Assembly: GCF_002209555.1 (NCBI RefSeq)
Contig: NZ_NJIF01000001.1
Location: 310,001 to 374,000 of the forward strand
Origin: Achromobacter insolitus
GTDB taxonomy: Bacteria > Pseudomonadota > Gammaproteobacteria > Burkholderiales > Burkholderiaceae_B
Direction of reading: 5' to 3'
DNA: 64,000 nt
Within the stretch, counting starts at the first letter, position 1, and every line of letters begins with the position of its first letter. The notes below the pieces were generated by a model. That model saw only the letters and a list, made by a program, of their open reading frames with translations, searched no databases and was not told where the DNA came from. Below, piece after piece: positions 56,005 to 64,000 of the stretch. The position numbers and the translations under genes are program-made.

Positions 56005-57744
56005 ATGCCGCGCCCCTCCCAATCTCGCCGTCCTGCCGTCTTCACCCCGTTCCTTTTCCCCTTGCATACAGGCTTCGCCGCCTTGGCCCTGGCGCTGAGC
56101 ACCGCCCCGGCCATAGCCCAAAGCCTGCCGGTCCAACTGCATTTGCCGTCCGCTGCCGAGCCGGGCCGCCCGCTACCGCAACCCGTGATGCCGGAAAGCA
56201 CCCCCTCCGCACCGGCGGTGAAGGTGCAGCAAGGCAGCGCGACGGAGGCGCCCGCGGGGGCTGAGAAGCTGAGCTTCACCCTGACGCAGATGCAGGTCGA
56301 TGGCATCACGCACTACCCCGCCGACGCCGTGCGTCCGATGTACGACAGCTTGTTGGGCAAGACGATCACCGTGGCCGATGCCTTCAAGGTGGCCAATGAC
56401 ATCGAGCTGCTCTATCGCAATGACGGCTATGTCACGACCCGTGTCATCGTGCCGGAGCAGACCATCGAAGGCGGCCGCTTCCGCATCGTGGTGATCGAGG
56501 GCTACATCGCCGACGTGAAGTACGACGGCGACATAGGGCCGGCCCAGGCGGCGGTCGAAAAGCTGGTGCAGCGCCTGCGTGGCGTACGCCCGATCAACGT
56601 GGCGGAGGTCGAACGGCAACTGCTGCTGGCCAATGACCTGAATGGCATGACTGTGCGAGCGTCACTGGAGGCCTCGCCCAAAGAGGTAGGCGGATCGGTA
56701 CTGGTCGTGCACAGCGAGCGCAAAGCCGTGGATGCGCGCCTGGGCATGGACAACCGCGCTTCCCCGTACCTGGGATGGAGCGAAATGACCGGACAGGTCT
56801 CGCTGAATTCCTTCGGTGCGCGGGCCGACACGCTGACGCTGACGGGCACGCTGGGCTTTCCCGCCTACCGGAGCAAGGCCGTAGCCGCCAACTACAACAT
56901 GCTGGTCTCCGACGACGGCATGACCTTCGGACTGGCTGCAAGCAACGCCAAGAGCGAACCGGGCCGCGAACTGGCCCCGCTGAACGTCGCCAGCGACGTG
57001 CAGGCCTACTCCGCCACGGTCACATATCCCCTGATCCGTTCGCGTCTGGAGAACCTGCGCGCCTTCGGTACGTTCGACGTACGCAACGTCACGTCCGACA
57101 TCACCGGCGCTCCCTTCACGCGCGACCGGCTGCGCGTCCTGCGCGCCGGCATGAGCTACGACCGCACCGATAGCTGGAACGGCATCACCGCTGTGCGTGG
57201 CACGGTGCACCAGGGCCTGGGAATCATGGGCGCCTCGCAAGAGGGATCCGACTTGGCGTCCCGCGTCAATGGCCGCCCCGATTTCCTGAAGCTCACCGCG
57301 GAAGTGACCCGCCTGCAACAGCTGTCGGAACGCGTCAGCCTGGTGGCCACGTTCGCGGGACAGTACAGCGCCAGCCCGCTGCTGGCCAGCGAAGAGTTCG
57401 CCCTGGGCGGGCCGAACTTCGGCCGCGGCTACGACGATGGCGAAATGTCGGCCGATTCCGGCGTGGCGGCCTCGCTGGAACTGCGTTACGCGGTTTCCTC
57501 CGACAACTTCCTGCCGCTAGGCGCGCATGTCTACTCCTTCGTGGACGGCGGCCGCATCTGGTCTCGCAGCGAAAGCGCGCCCCTGACGCGTTCCAAGGTT
57601 TCTTCTCTGGGCGCGGGCATGCGCGCCAATCTGGCCAAGAACCTGTACGCCACGCTTGAAGTGGCCAAGCCCACGAGCTCGGACGTCCTGACCCAGGGCA
57701 ACAAGAACCCCCGCGTGTTCTTCAGCATCTCGGCGCAGTACTAA
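56005..57744 (+). CDS. Two-partner secretion outer-membrane transporter (TpsB, ShlB/FhaC/HMW1B family)
   Basis: The 579-residue precursor has a signal peptide ending near IAQSLP, two POTRA domains (about 85-240), and a 16-strand barrel. The conserved pore-loop motif (VRGY-type) appears as FGRGYDD near residue 473. The barrel ends in SISAQY with a C-terminal aromatic. It exports the adjacent TpsA adhesin through the outer membrane. No Shine-Dalgarno is visible before the ATG at 56005 or the GTG at 55999, so the start is uncertain by two codons. Confidence 0.92.
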   Translation: MPRPSQSRRPAVFTPFLFPLHTGFAALALALSTAPAIAQSLPVQLHLPSAAEPGRPLPQPVMPESTPSAPAVKVQQGSATEAPAGAEKLSFTLTQMQVDGITHYPADAVRPMYDSLLGKTITVADAFKVANDIELLYRNDGYVTTRVIVPEQTIEGGRFRIVVIEGYIADVKYDGDIGPAQAAVEKLVQRLRGVRPINVAEVERQLLLANDLNGMTVRASLEASPKEVGGSVLVVHSERKAVDARLGMDNRASPYLGWSEMTGQVSLNSFGARADTLTLTGTLGFPAYRSKAVAANYNMLVSDDGMTFGLAASNAKSEPGRELAPLNVASDVQAYSATVTYPLIRSRLENLRAFGTFDVRNVTSDITGAPFTRDRLRVLRAGMSYDRTDSWNGITAVRGTVHQGLGIMGASQEGSDLASRVNGRPDFLKLTAEVTRLQQLSERVSLVATFAGQYSASPLLASEEFALGGPNFGRGYDDGEMSADSGVAASLELRYAVSSDNFLPLGAHVYSFVDGGRIWSRSESAPLTRSKVSSLGAGMRANLAKNLYATLEVAKPTSSDVLTQGNKNPRVFFSISAQY

Positions 57745-57775
57745 GCAGCGAACAAGAAGAAAGAAGAGACCGACC

Positions 57776-60700
57776 ATGACCCGCAATTCCCGCAGCCTTG
57801 CCAAGACCGCCCGCCGCCTGAACATGAAAAAGGAAGCCGCTCTCCCCGCGCTCAGCACGCTGGCCGTGCTGATAGGCTCGCTTGCCTCGACCGGCGCAAA
57901 CGCCAATCCCACCGGCGGCAAGGTGATCGCCGGCTCGGCCAATATCTCGGATCGCGGCAACGGCACGCTGGACATCACCCAGTCGACCGGCAAGGCCATC
58001 ATCAACTGGAAAGACTTCAGCATCGGCGCCAACGAGACGGTCAACTTCCGGCAGCCCGGCGGCAACAGCGTGACGCTGAACCGCGTGGTCGGCAACGACC
58101 CCTCGGCCATCTTCGGCCGCTTGAACGCCAATGGCACCGTGATGCTGGTCAATCCGAACGGCGTGGTGTTCGGCAAAGGCGCGCGCGTCGACGTGGGCGG
58201 CCTGGTGGCCACCACCGCGAACATCAACGACAAAGACTTCCTGGCCGGCAATTACAAGTTCAATCAGCCGTCTTCCAAGCGCGGCGCCATGATCGTCAAC
58301 GAAGGCACGATCAGCATCAAGGACAGCGGCCTGGCCGCGCTGGTGGCGCCCGCGGTGCGCAACTCCGGCGTGATCGAAGCCAAGCTGGGCCGCGTGGCCC
58401 TGGCGGGCGCCAAGACCGTCACGGTCGACTTTCATGGCGACGGCCTGCTGAGCTTCGATGCCACGTCCGCGGTCGCCGATCTGCCCAAGGATGCCGACGG
58501 CAAGCCGGTATCGGCCTTGGTGGCCAACAACGGCGTGATCCGCGCCGATGGCGGAACGGTCTTGATGACGGCGCGCGCCGTCAAGGGCGTGATCGACAAT
58601 GTCGTCAATACCGATGGCATCGTCAGCGCCAAGTCGGTGGGTACGCAGAACGGCAAGATCGTGCTGTCCGGCGGCGACGCCGGAACGGTCAGGATCGCTG
58701 GCACGGTCGACGCGACCGGCACCGGCACCGGCGAGCGCGGCGGCAAGGTCGTGGTGACCGGCGAACACGTGAACGCGGCGCGCAGCGCCGCCATCGACGT
58801 ATCCGGCGCGGCAGGCGGCGGCGAAATCGCACTGGGCAGCCTGGGCGTCACGCCGGATGACGGCTCGGCCGCCTTCAGCGGCAAATCGTCCACCGTCAAA
58901 GTGGCAGCAGGCGCAACGCTCAAGGCCGACGCGCTGGTCGACGGCAAGGGCGGCAACGTCACGATGTGGTCCAACGACGCCACCGCTTTCGGGGGCACCC
59001 TTTCGGCCCGTGGAGGTGCGCAAGGCGGCGACGGCGGCTTCGCCGAAGTGTCCAGCAACAAGAACATCGGCCTGACCGGCACGGCGGACCTGCGCGCGCC
59101 CAAAGGCAAGACCGGCCTGCTGCTGATCGATCCGACCGATCTGCGCATCGTCGACTCGGCCACTGGCGGCTCGCAAGACGGCAATGCCGGCGACGGCACC
59201 ATCAACGGCGGCGACGCCAACGCCGCCAACAACACCGTGTCGCGCGGCCTGCTCGAAAGCCTGGCGGGCACCACCAACATCAAGCTGGAAGCCACCGGCC
59301 AGATCACGGTGGCGGACATGTCGGCGATCAACCTGCAGACCGCCGCCGGCCACAGCTTCACGATGCGTTCGACCCAGACGGGCGGCATCCGCTTCGAAAA
59401 CGCGAACACCGAGATCAGCACCCAGGGCGGCTCCATCACACTGGAGGCGCTGGGGGTGGGCAGCACGCTGAACAACATCGGCAAGCTGACCAGCCGCGGC
59501 GGCGCGATCACTCTGAATGCCACCGGCGACATCAACCTGGCCAACATCATCGACGCCGGCAACGGCGCGGCGCTCATCCGCACCAGCGCGGGCTCAATCC
59601 GCAACACGGGCGGCGCCAACCAGGTTGTGGCGGGCAGGACCGTCCACCTGGACGCCAGCGGCGGCAACATCGGCGATATGGCCGCGCCGGTCAATACCCA
59701 GACGTCGCTGCTATCGTTGGCGACCGGCGGCAACCTCGCCGTGGCCAACCGCCAGACGCTGACTACGCTGGACATCACCAGCCGCCATGCGCAATCCGGC
59801 GTCAACAACAGTTTCCAGCTGACCTCGCCGGGCCTGGCCTTCGCGCTGCAGGACAACGGCGGCTACCAACTGAACACGATCAGCCAATCGGGGCTGAACT
59901 TCTCGTTTACCGGCGATCGCAGCATCACCGTCGCGGACGTGGCCCTGGGCACGGGCACGCTGACGCTGGCATCAACGGCCGGCGATATCTTCGGTACTCT
60001 CGGTGGCCTGCTGAACGCCAACCAGATCACGTTGAGCGCGTCCGGCAGCAATGGTCGCAATGGCGCTATCGGTTCCTCGGCACAAGCATTGCGCACGCAG
60101 GCCGCCGCCCTGACCGCCACCAGCGGCAGCGGCGGCATCTACGTGAACGGCCTGGGTTCGCTGAACCTGAAGGCGATCGACACCACCGGCAGTCTGGCCG
60201 TCCAGATCACCGCCCAACTGACGCTGGGTGACATCAAGGCGGGCGGCGGCGCGACGCTGACCTCGATGCTCGGCAGCATCCTGGATGATGGCAACGACGC
60301 CACCAGCATCTCCACCTCGTCGCTAAGCCTGTCGGCTCAGCAGGGCATCATCGGTGGCTCCGTACGCGCCTTGAAGACCAACGCCTCCAACTTGTCCGCC
60401 ACCGCGGGCGCCGGCGGCGTGTACTTGGACAGCACCAGCACCAATCTGAACATCACGCAGGCACAGGCCAATGGCGGTCCGATCGCGATCACCGGCGCGG
60501 GCAGCGTCTCGGCCAATAACGTCGGCTCGGGCGGCGGCGCCATCAACCTGACCGGCAACAGTATCGCAGCCGGTCAGGTCAACGCGGGCGCGGGCAACGT
60601 CACGCTCACCGCGCGCGCGGGCAGCATCACAGGATCCTCGGCCTCGCTCATCACCGGCAACGTCGTCACGCTGCTGGCCCCGGCCTCCAACACCAGCTAC

Positions 60701-63700
60701 ACGGTGGGCACCTCGGGCACCCACCTGCGCACTGCCGCCGGCGTCCTGAACGCCACGGGTGGCAGTATCTATCTCAACCAGGCCCAGGGCTCGGTGCTGC
60801 TGGACGACCTGAAGGCCAGCAACGGCATCTACGTCACCGGCGTGACGAACCTGAGCGCCAACATGCTGGATGCGGGCACCGGTACGCTCTGGCTCAATGC
60901 GCAGGGCGGCAGCATCGTGCGCGCCAATGCCAATAGCGCGCTGGCGGGCAACAACGTCACCCTCCAGGCCCAACAACACATCGGCACAGCCAGCGACCAC
61001 CTCCTGACGGCCACGACCAACCTGACGCTGGGCAGCGGCGGTGACATCTACGTCGACAACCCCGGAAAAACGCTGACCTACCTGGTCATCAGCAATTCCC
61101 ACGCGGATCCCGCCCGCCGCAACACGCTGCAAATCGCCGCGCCATTCCTGAATTTCGACGTCAACGACGACCTGGGCAACGCCTACGAGCTGCGCCAGGT
61201 ATACAGCTCGCTGCTGAGCCAGTTCTCGTTCACCGGCGACCAGAGCCTGAAGCTGGGCAACATCCGTGCCGGCAGCAGCATCGGTCTGAGCTCCACGCTG
61301 GGCAGCATCCTCGACGACGGCATCGTCGATACCCGTGTCACCGCCAACAACGTCAGTCTCAGGGCCGCTCAGGATATCGGCACCGGCTCCGGTTTCGTCG
61401 GCGTCAACGCGCAGGGCCTGACGCTGGACACGCGCGGCGACCTCTACGTCACCGATATCGCCGACCTCTTCTCGTTGACCGTGTACGCGCGCCACAAGGG
61501 CGCGGATGACCGCTATGCGCTGGACGTGCGCGCACCGTCGCTGCTGTTCAACATCACCGACGACGTCGGCGGGCACACGATCCATGAAGTCCGCGACAGC
61601 AACTGGGTAAACTTCAGCTTCACCGGTGACCGCGACATCACGGTCGGCAACATCGATGCCGGATACAGCGGCAGCATCGCGCTGACCGCCACAGGCAATA
61701 TTCTCGACGACGGCAACAAACAGACCCGGCTGCTGGCCAGTTCGGTCAACCTGATGAGCAGCAAGGGCGTCGGCGCCGCCGGCACCGGCCACCTGGACGT
61801 GCTGACCGGCCTACTGGGCGGCTGGGCTGGAGATGGCGGCTTCTATGTGCAACTGCCTAATCCCACCGGCTCGTCCAACACCGCCGGCGTCGTCACACTG
61901 AACAACATCACGGCCAGTGGCGACGTACAAATCGAGGCGCGGCAAGGCGACATGCTGCTGGCCAACATGGTGCGCAGCAGCTTTGGCAGCGTGGCGCTGA
62001 ACGCCGCCAATGGATCCTTGTTCGGCTCGGGTTACGGCGGCGTGTACGCCGGCGGCAACAACGTCTCGCTGAAAGCGGCAGGCGCGATCGGCGGCGTGTA
62101 CGGCGGGAATCTGAACTATGTCGGAGTGAGTGGCGCGGGCGTGGTCAATGTGCAGGCGCTGGCCGGAAGCGACATCTACCTGAACGGCACCGCGACTGGC
62201 ATTCAGTTGACGCGCGTGGAAGCCGGCACGGGCCAGATCGGCTACCTCCAATCGTATGGCAATACCACACTGGGCGACCTGCGCGCAGGCGGCGCGGTTA
62301 CGCTGAACAACTCGGGGGGATCGCTGGTGGACGACGGCGACGCCGCCACCATCATTCGCGGCACCCACATCGCCTTGACGGCGGGCGGCGCCATCGGAGC
62401 ACCCGGTGCGGCCTTGGCCTTGCAGGCGCCCGACGTCAGCCTGGCCAGCGGCGCCGGCATTGCCGTCGACAACCTCGCCGGCCTGGCTCGGCTGAACATC
62501 ACGCGCAATGGAACCGCCAACGGCTCATACAGCATCACGGCGCCGAACCTGACGGCTTTCACCGTGACGGATGACGGCCTGGGCATCCACCTGACGGACA
62601 TCGCCAGTTCGAGCGGCCTGGACTTCGGCTTTGCCGCCGACAGCAAGAACCTGCTGGTCGGCAACATCGACGCGGGCGCCAGTGGCAAAGTCAGCCTGGC
62701 AACCGGCCTGAGCATCAGCAACGACAATCCGGCCAGCCCCGGCGCCATCCGCGCCTCGACCGTCGCCCTGACGGCGGGCGCGAACGGTTCCATCGGCTCA
62801 TCCATCCCAGGTGGCGCGCTGGCCTTGACGGGTGCTTCGGCGCTCAACCTGACCGCCGGCAACAACATGTACGTCGGCAGCGACACGGTGCTGCGCAGCC
62901 TGGCTATCAACAGCCTGAAGAATGCAGGCAGCGCCGCGACCTTCGACATCACCGGCGGCGCCGGCCAAGTCATCCGCATCAGCGACGACGGTGCCACCCA
63001 GTACCTGGAACAGGTCACGGGCGGCCTGACCGACTTCAGCTTCAGCGGCCGCAAGAATATCCAGGTCGGCACGCTGACCGCCAGCAACTCCATCAGCCTG
63101 ACCACCGCCAATGGCGGCGCCAACTCCAGCATCACCAGCGACAGCGGCAGCGGCCGCATCGCGGCGGGCAGCGTCACGCTGTCCGCCACCGGCTCGGACA
63201 GCTACACCGCGCGCGATGCCAATACCGGTGCCATCGGCGCAAGCGGCCGCGCCCTGCGCCTGAGCACCAGCAACCTGGCCATCACCAACAACGGCGATAT
63301 CAACCTGCACAACGGCGGGTTGACGCTGAACAGCCTGGATCTGCACCTGTCGCGGCGTGATGCCTACAGCGTCACCAACTTCGACACCAACAGCTATACC
63401 TTCGGCGGCCTGGGCAGCCAGACGCTGTCCATCTCCGGCGGCACGACCCTGGCGATCGGCGCCAACATGAACGGCGCCGCCCTGGCGGTCAATACCGACA
63501 CCGCCATCGTATCGAACACCATCAACACTGGCGGCGGCTCGGTATCGCTGACGTCACGCTACGCCAACACCGACCTGTCTCCGAGCATCGGCGGCTCGGG
63601 CCTGATCACCGGCAACAACGTCAGCCTGAGCGCGCTGGGCACCAACGGTAGCGTGTCGGCCCAGACCAGCACCGCCAACCTGGCGGTGGCCTCGGCCGGC

Positions 63701-64000
63701 AACGTGTCCGTCGCCAACAACAAGCAGCTCGGGTCGCTGTCGCTGACGGCCAACCACAGCAGCACCAGCGGCGCTCTCACCAATACCTACAACATCAGCG
63801 CCAGCGGCATGACCGCGTTCTCGCTGAGCGACTCGACCGGCTTCGCCGGGCTGACGCTGAACAACATCACCAACACCGGCAACCTGGCGCTCTCGATCTC
63901 GTCGGACCGCGCGCTGACCGTCAACAACGTCAGCACCGCCGCTGGAGGGTCAGTCACGCTGGCCAGCAACGGCACCATCTATGGCAACAGCTTCAGTGCC
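57776..64000 (+). CDS. TpsA adhesin (HMW1/FHA-type), 3' end beyond window
   Basis: The frame stays open for 2075 codons to the window edge. It starts MTRNSRSLAKTARRLNMKKEAALP with an extended signal peptide cleaved near TGANA, then a TPS domain: GGKVIAGSANISDRGNGTLD, INWKDFSIGANETVNF, and VNPNGVVFGKGARV. The domain resembles HMW1/HxuA more than FhaB. A long beta-helical repeat region follows, with a recurring FSFTGD / GNIDAG / GSILDDG module. It is exported by the TpsB just upstream and should act in adhesion or cell contact. AAGAAG/AGAGAC precede the ATG only loosely. Confidence 0.9.
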   Translation, partial: MTRNSRSLAKTARRLNMKKEAALPALSTLAVLIGSLASTGANANPTGGKVIAGSANISDRGNGTLDITQSTGKAIINWKDFSIGANETVNFRQPGGNSVTLNRVVGNDPSAIFGRLNANGTVMLVNPNGVVFGKGARVDVGGLVATTANINDKDFLAGNYKFNQPSSKRGAMIVNEGTISIKDSGLAALVAPAVRNSGVIEAKLGRVALAGAKTVTVDFHGDGLLSFDATSAVADLPKDADGKPVSALVANNGVIRADGGTVLMTARAVKGVIDNVVNTDGIVSAKSVGTQNGKIVLSGGDAGTVRIAGTVDATGTGTGERGGKVVVTGEHVNAARSAAIDVSGAAGGGEIALGSLGVTPDDGSAAFSGKSSTVKVAAGATLKADALVDGKGGNVTMWSNDATAFGGTLSARGGAQGGDGGFAEVSSNKNIGLTGTADLRAPKGKTGLLLIDPTDLRIVDSATGGSQDGNAGDGTINGGDANAANNTVSRGLLESLAGTTNIKLEATGQITVADMSAINLQTAAGHSFTMRSTQTGGIRFENANTEISTQGGSITLEALGVGSTLNNIGKLTSRGGAITLNATGDINLANIIDAGNGAALIRTSAGSIRNTGGANQVVAGRTVHLDASGGNIGDMAAPVNTQTSLLSLATGGNLAVANRQTLTTLDITSRHAQSGVNNSFQLTSPGLAFALQDNGGYQLNTISQSGLNFSFTGDRSITVADVALGTGTLTLASTAGDIFGTLGGLLNANQITLSASGSNGRNGAIGSSAQALRTQAAALTATSGSGGIYVNGLGSLNLKAIDTTGSLAVQITAQLTLGDIKAGGGATLTSMLGSILDDGNDATSISTSSLSLSAQQGIIGGSVRALKTNASNLSATAGAGGVYLDSTSTNLNITQAQANGGPIAITGAGSVSANNVGSGGGAINLTGNSIAAGQVNAGAGNVTLTARAGSITGSSASLITGNVVTLLAPASNTSYTVGTSGTHLRTAAGVLNATGGSIYLNQAQGSVLLDDLKASNGIYVTGVTNLSANMLDAGTGTLWLNAQGGSIVRANANSALAGNNVTLQAQQHIGTASDHLLTATTNLTLGSGGDIYVDNPGKTLTYLVISNSHADPARRNTLQIAAPFLNFDVNDDLGNAYELRQVYSSLLSQFSFTGDQSLKLGNIRAGSSIGLSSTLGSILDDGIVDTRVTANNVSLRAAQDIGTGSGFVGVNAQGLTLDTRGDLYVTDIADLFSLTVYARHKGADDRYALDVRAPSLLFNITDDVGGHTIHEVRDSNWVNFSFTGDRDITVGNIDAGYSGSIALTATGNILDDGNKQTRLLASSVNLMSSKGVGAAGTGHLDVLTGLLGGWAGDGGFYVQLPNPTGSSNTAGVVTLNNITASGDVQIEARQGDMLLANMVRSSFGSVALNAANGSLFGSGYGGVYAGGNNVSLKAAGAIGGVYGGNLNYVGVSGAGVVNVQALAGSDIYLNGTATGIQLTRVEAGTGQIGYLQSYGNTTLGDLRAGGAVTLNNSGGSLVDDGDAATIIRGTHIALTAGGAIGAPGAALALQAPDVSLASGAGIAVDNLAGLARLNITRNGTANGSYSITAPNLTAFTVTDDGLGIHLTDIASSSGLDFGFAADSKNLLVGNIDAGASGKVSLATGLSISNDNPASPGAIRASTVALTAGANGSIGSSIPGGALALTGASALNLTAGNNMYVGSDTVLRSLAINSLKNAGSAATFDITGGAGQVIRISDDGATQYLEQVTGGLTDFSFSGRKNIQVGTLTASNSISLTTANGGANSSITSDSGSGRIAAGSVTLSATGSDSYTARDANTGAIGASGRALRLSTSNLAITNNGDINLHNGGLTLNSLDLHLSRRDAYSVTNFDTNSYTFGGLGSQTLSISGGTTLAIGANMNGAALAVNTDTAIVSNTINTGGGSVSLTSRYANTDLSPSIGGSGLITGNNVSLSALGTNGSVSAQTSTANLAVASAGNVSVANNKQLGSLSLTANHSSTSGALTNTYNISASGMTAFSLSDSTGFAGLTLNNITNTGNLALSISSDRALTVNNVSTAAGGSVTLASNGTIYGNSFSA

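Noticed and set aside
57722-63189. Several long leftward open frames opposite the adhesin gene
   Set aside because: The opposite strand keeps one uninterrupted frame from 57776 to 64000 with signal peptide, TPS domain and repeats; the leftward frames have no motifs or ribosome sites.
1-64000. CRISPR arrays, insertion sequences, prophage genes, tRNA or rRNA genes
   Set aside because: I looked for regular short repeats, transposase motifs, phage structural or integrase motifs and tRNA ends. Apart from the tmRNA, nothing convincing was found.

Overview
The window looks like a chromosomal segment of a high-GC betaproteobacterium of the Alcaligenaceae, most likely Achromobacter or a close Bordetella relative. 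The reasons are the tmRNA tag peptide (ANDERFALAA), the order gyrA-serC-pheA-hisC-tyrA-aroA-cmk-rpsA-ihfB-lapA-lapB-hldA-hldD, the glutamine at GyrA position 83, and the three Bug-type (tripartite tricarboxylate transporter) binding proteins. The genus is inferred, since no search could be run.

Layout. 1-7.1 kb: the end of etfB, a class II histone-deacetylase-like amidohydrolase divergent from mltB, a cyclase-family hydrolase divergent from an IclR regulator and a Bug protein, then cysM and comEA. 7.2-22.1 kb: a long, tightly packed minus-strand array read from gyrA down to hldD. It covers DNA gyrase, serine and aromatic amino acid synthesis, CMP kinase, ribosomal protein S1, IHF beta, LPS assembly and heptose synthesis. 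22.5-26.7 kb: ompA-like gene, ubiG-gph, an MFS transporter and ssrA (tmRNA).

26.7-43.2 kb: a large acyl-CoA catabolic region arranged as two divergent operons. The minus operon encodes two Bug proteins, a MaoC-type hydratase, an AMP-forming acyl-CoA ligase, an acyl-CoA dehydrogenase, and a thiolase-like protein lacking the usual nucleophilic cysteine, paired with a DUF35 OB-fold protein. The plus operon encodes an SDR, a MaoC hydratase, a fused NDP-forming acyl-CoA synthetase, an acyl-CoA dehydrogenase, an IclR regulator, an alpha-methylacyl-CoA racemase, a crotonase and a second AMP-forming ligase. The two operons share a compact promoter region in which overlapping -35 boxes sit between two inverted copies of a 20-bp element. 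Together they look like a route for uptake, activation, epimerisation, beta-oxidation and retro-aldol shortening of a branched or side-chain carboxylate. The substrate cannot be read from sequence. 43.2-48.0 kb holds a LysR regulator divergent from a flavin monooxygenase, an MFS transporter and an SDR, probably for an aromatic compound.

48.1-55.6 kb: a four-gene run of UDP-GlcNAc 2-epimerase (wecB-like), a BcsB-like periplasmic protein, an NfrB-like membrane glycosyltransferase ending in a complete MshEN c-di-GMP-binding domain, and an NfrA-like TPR/outer-membrane protein. I read it as a c-di-GMP-controlled ManNAc-type exopolysaccharide system related to the E. coli NfrAB (phage N4 receptor) pathway, but with an added BcsB-like component. 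This is the most interesting part of the window. 56.0-64.0 kb: a two-partner secretion locus, tpsB followed by a very large tpsA adhesin gene that is still open at the window end and carries repeated modules.
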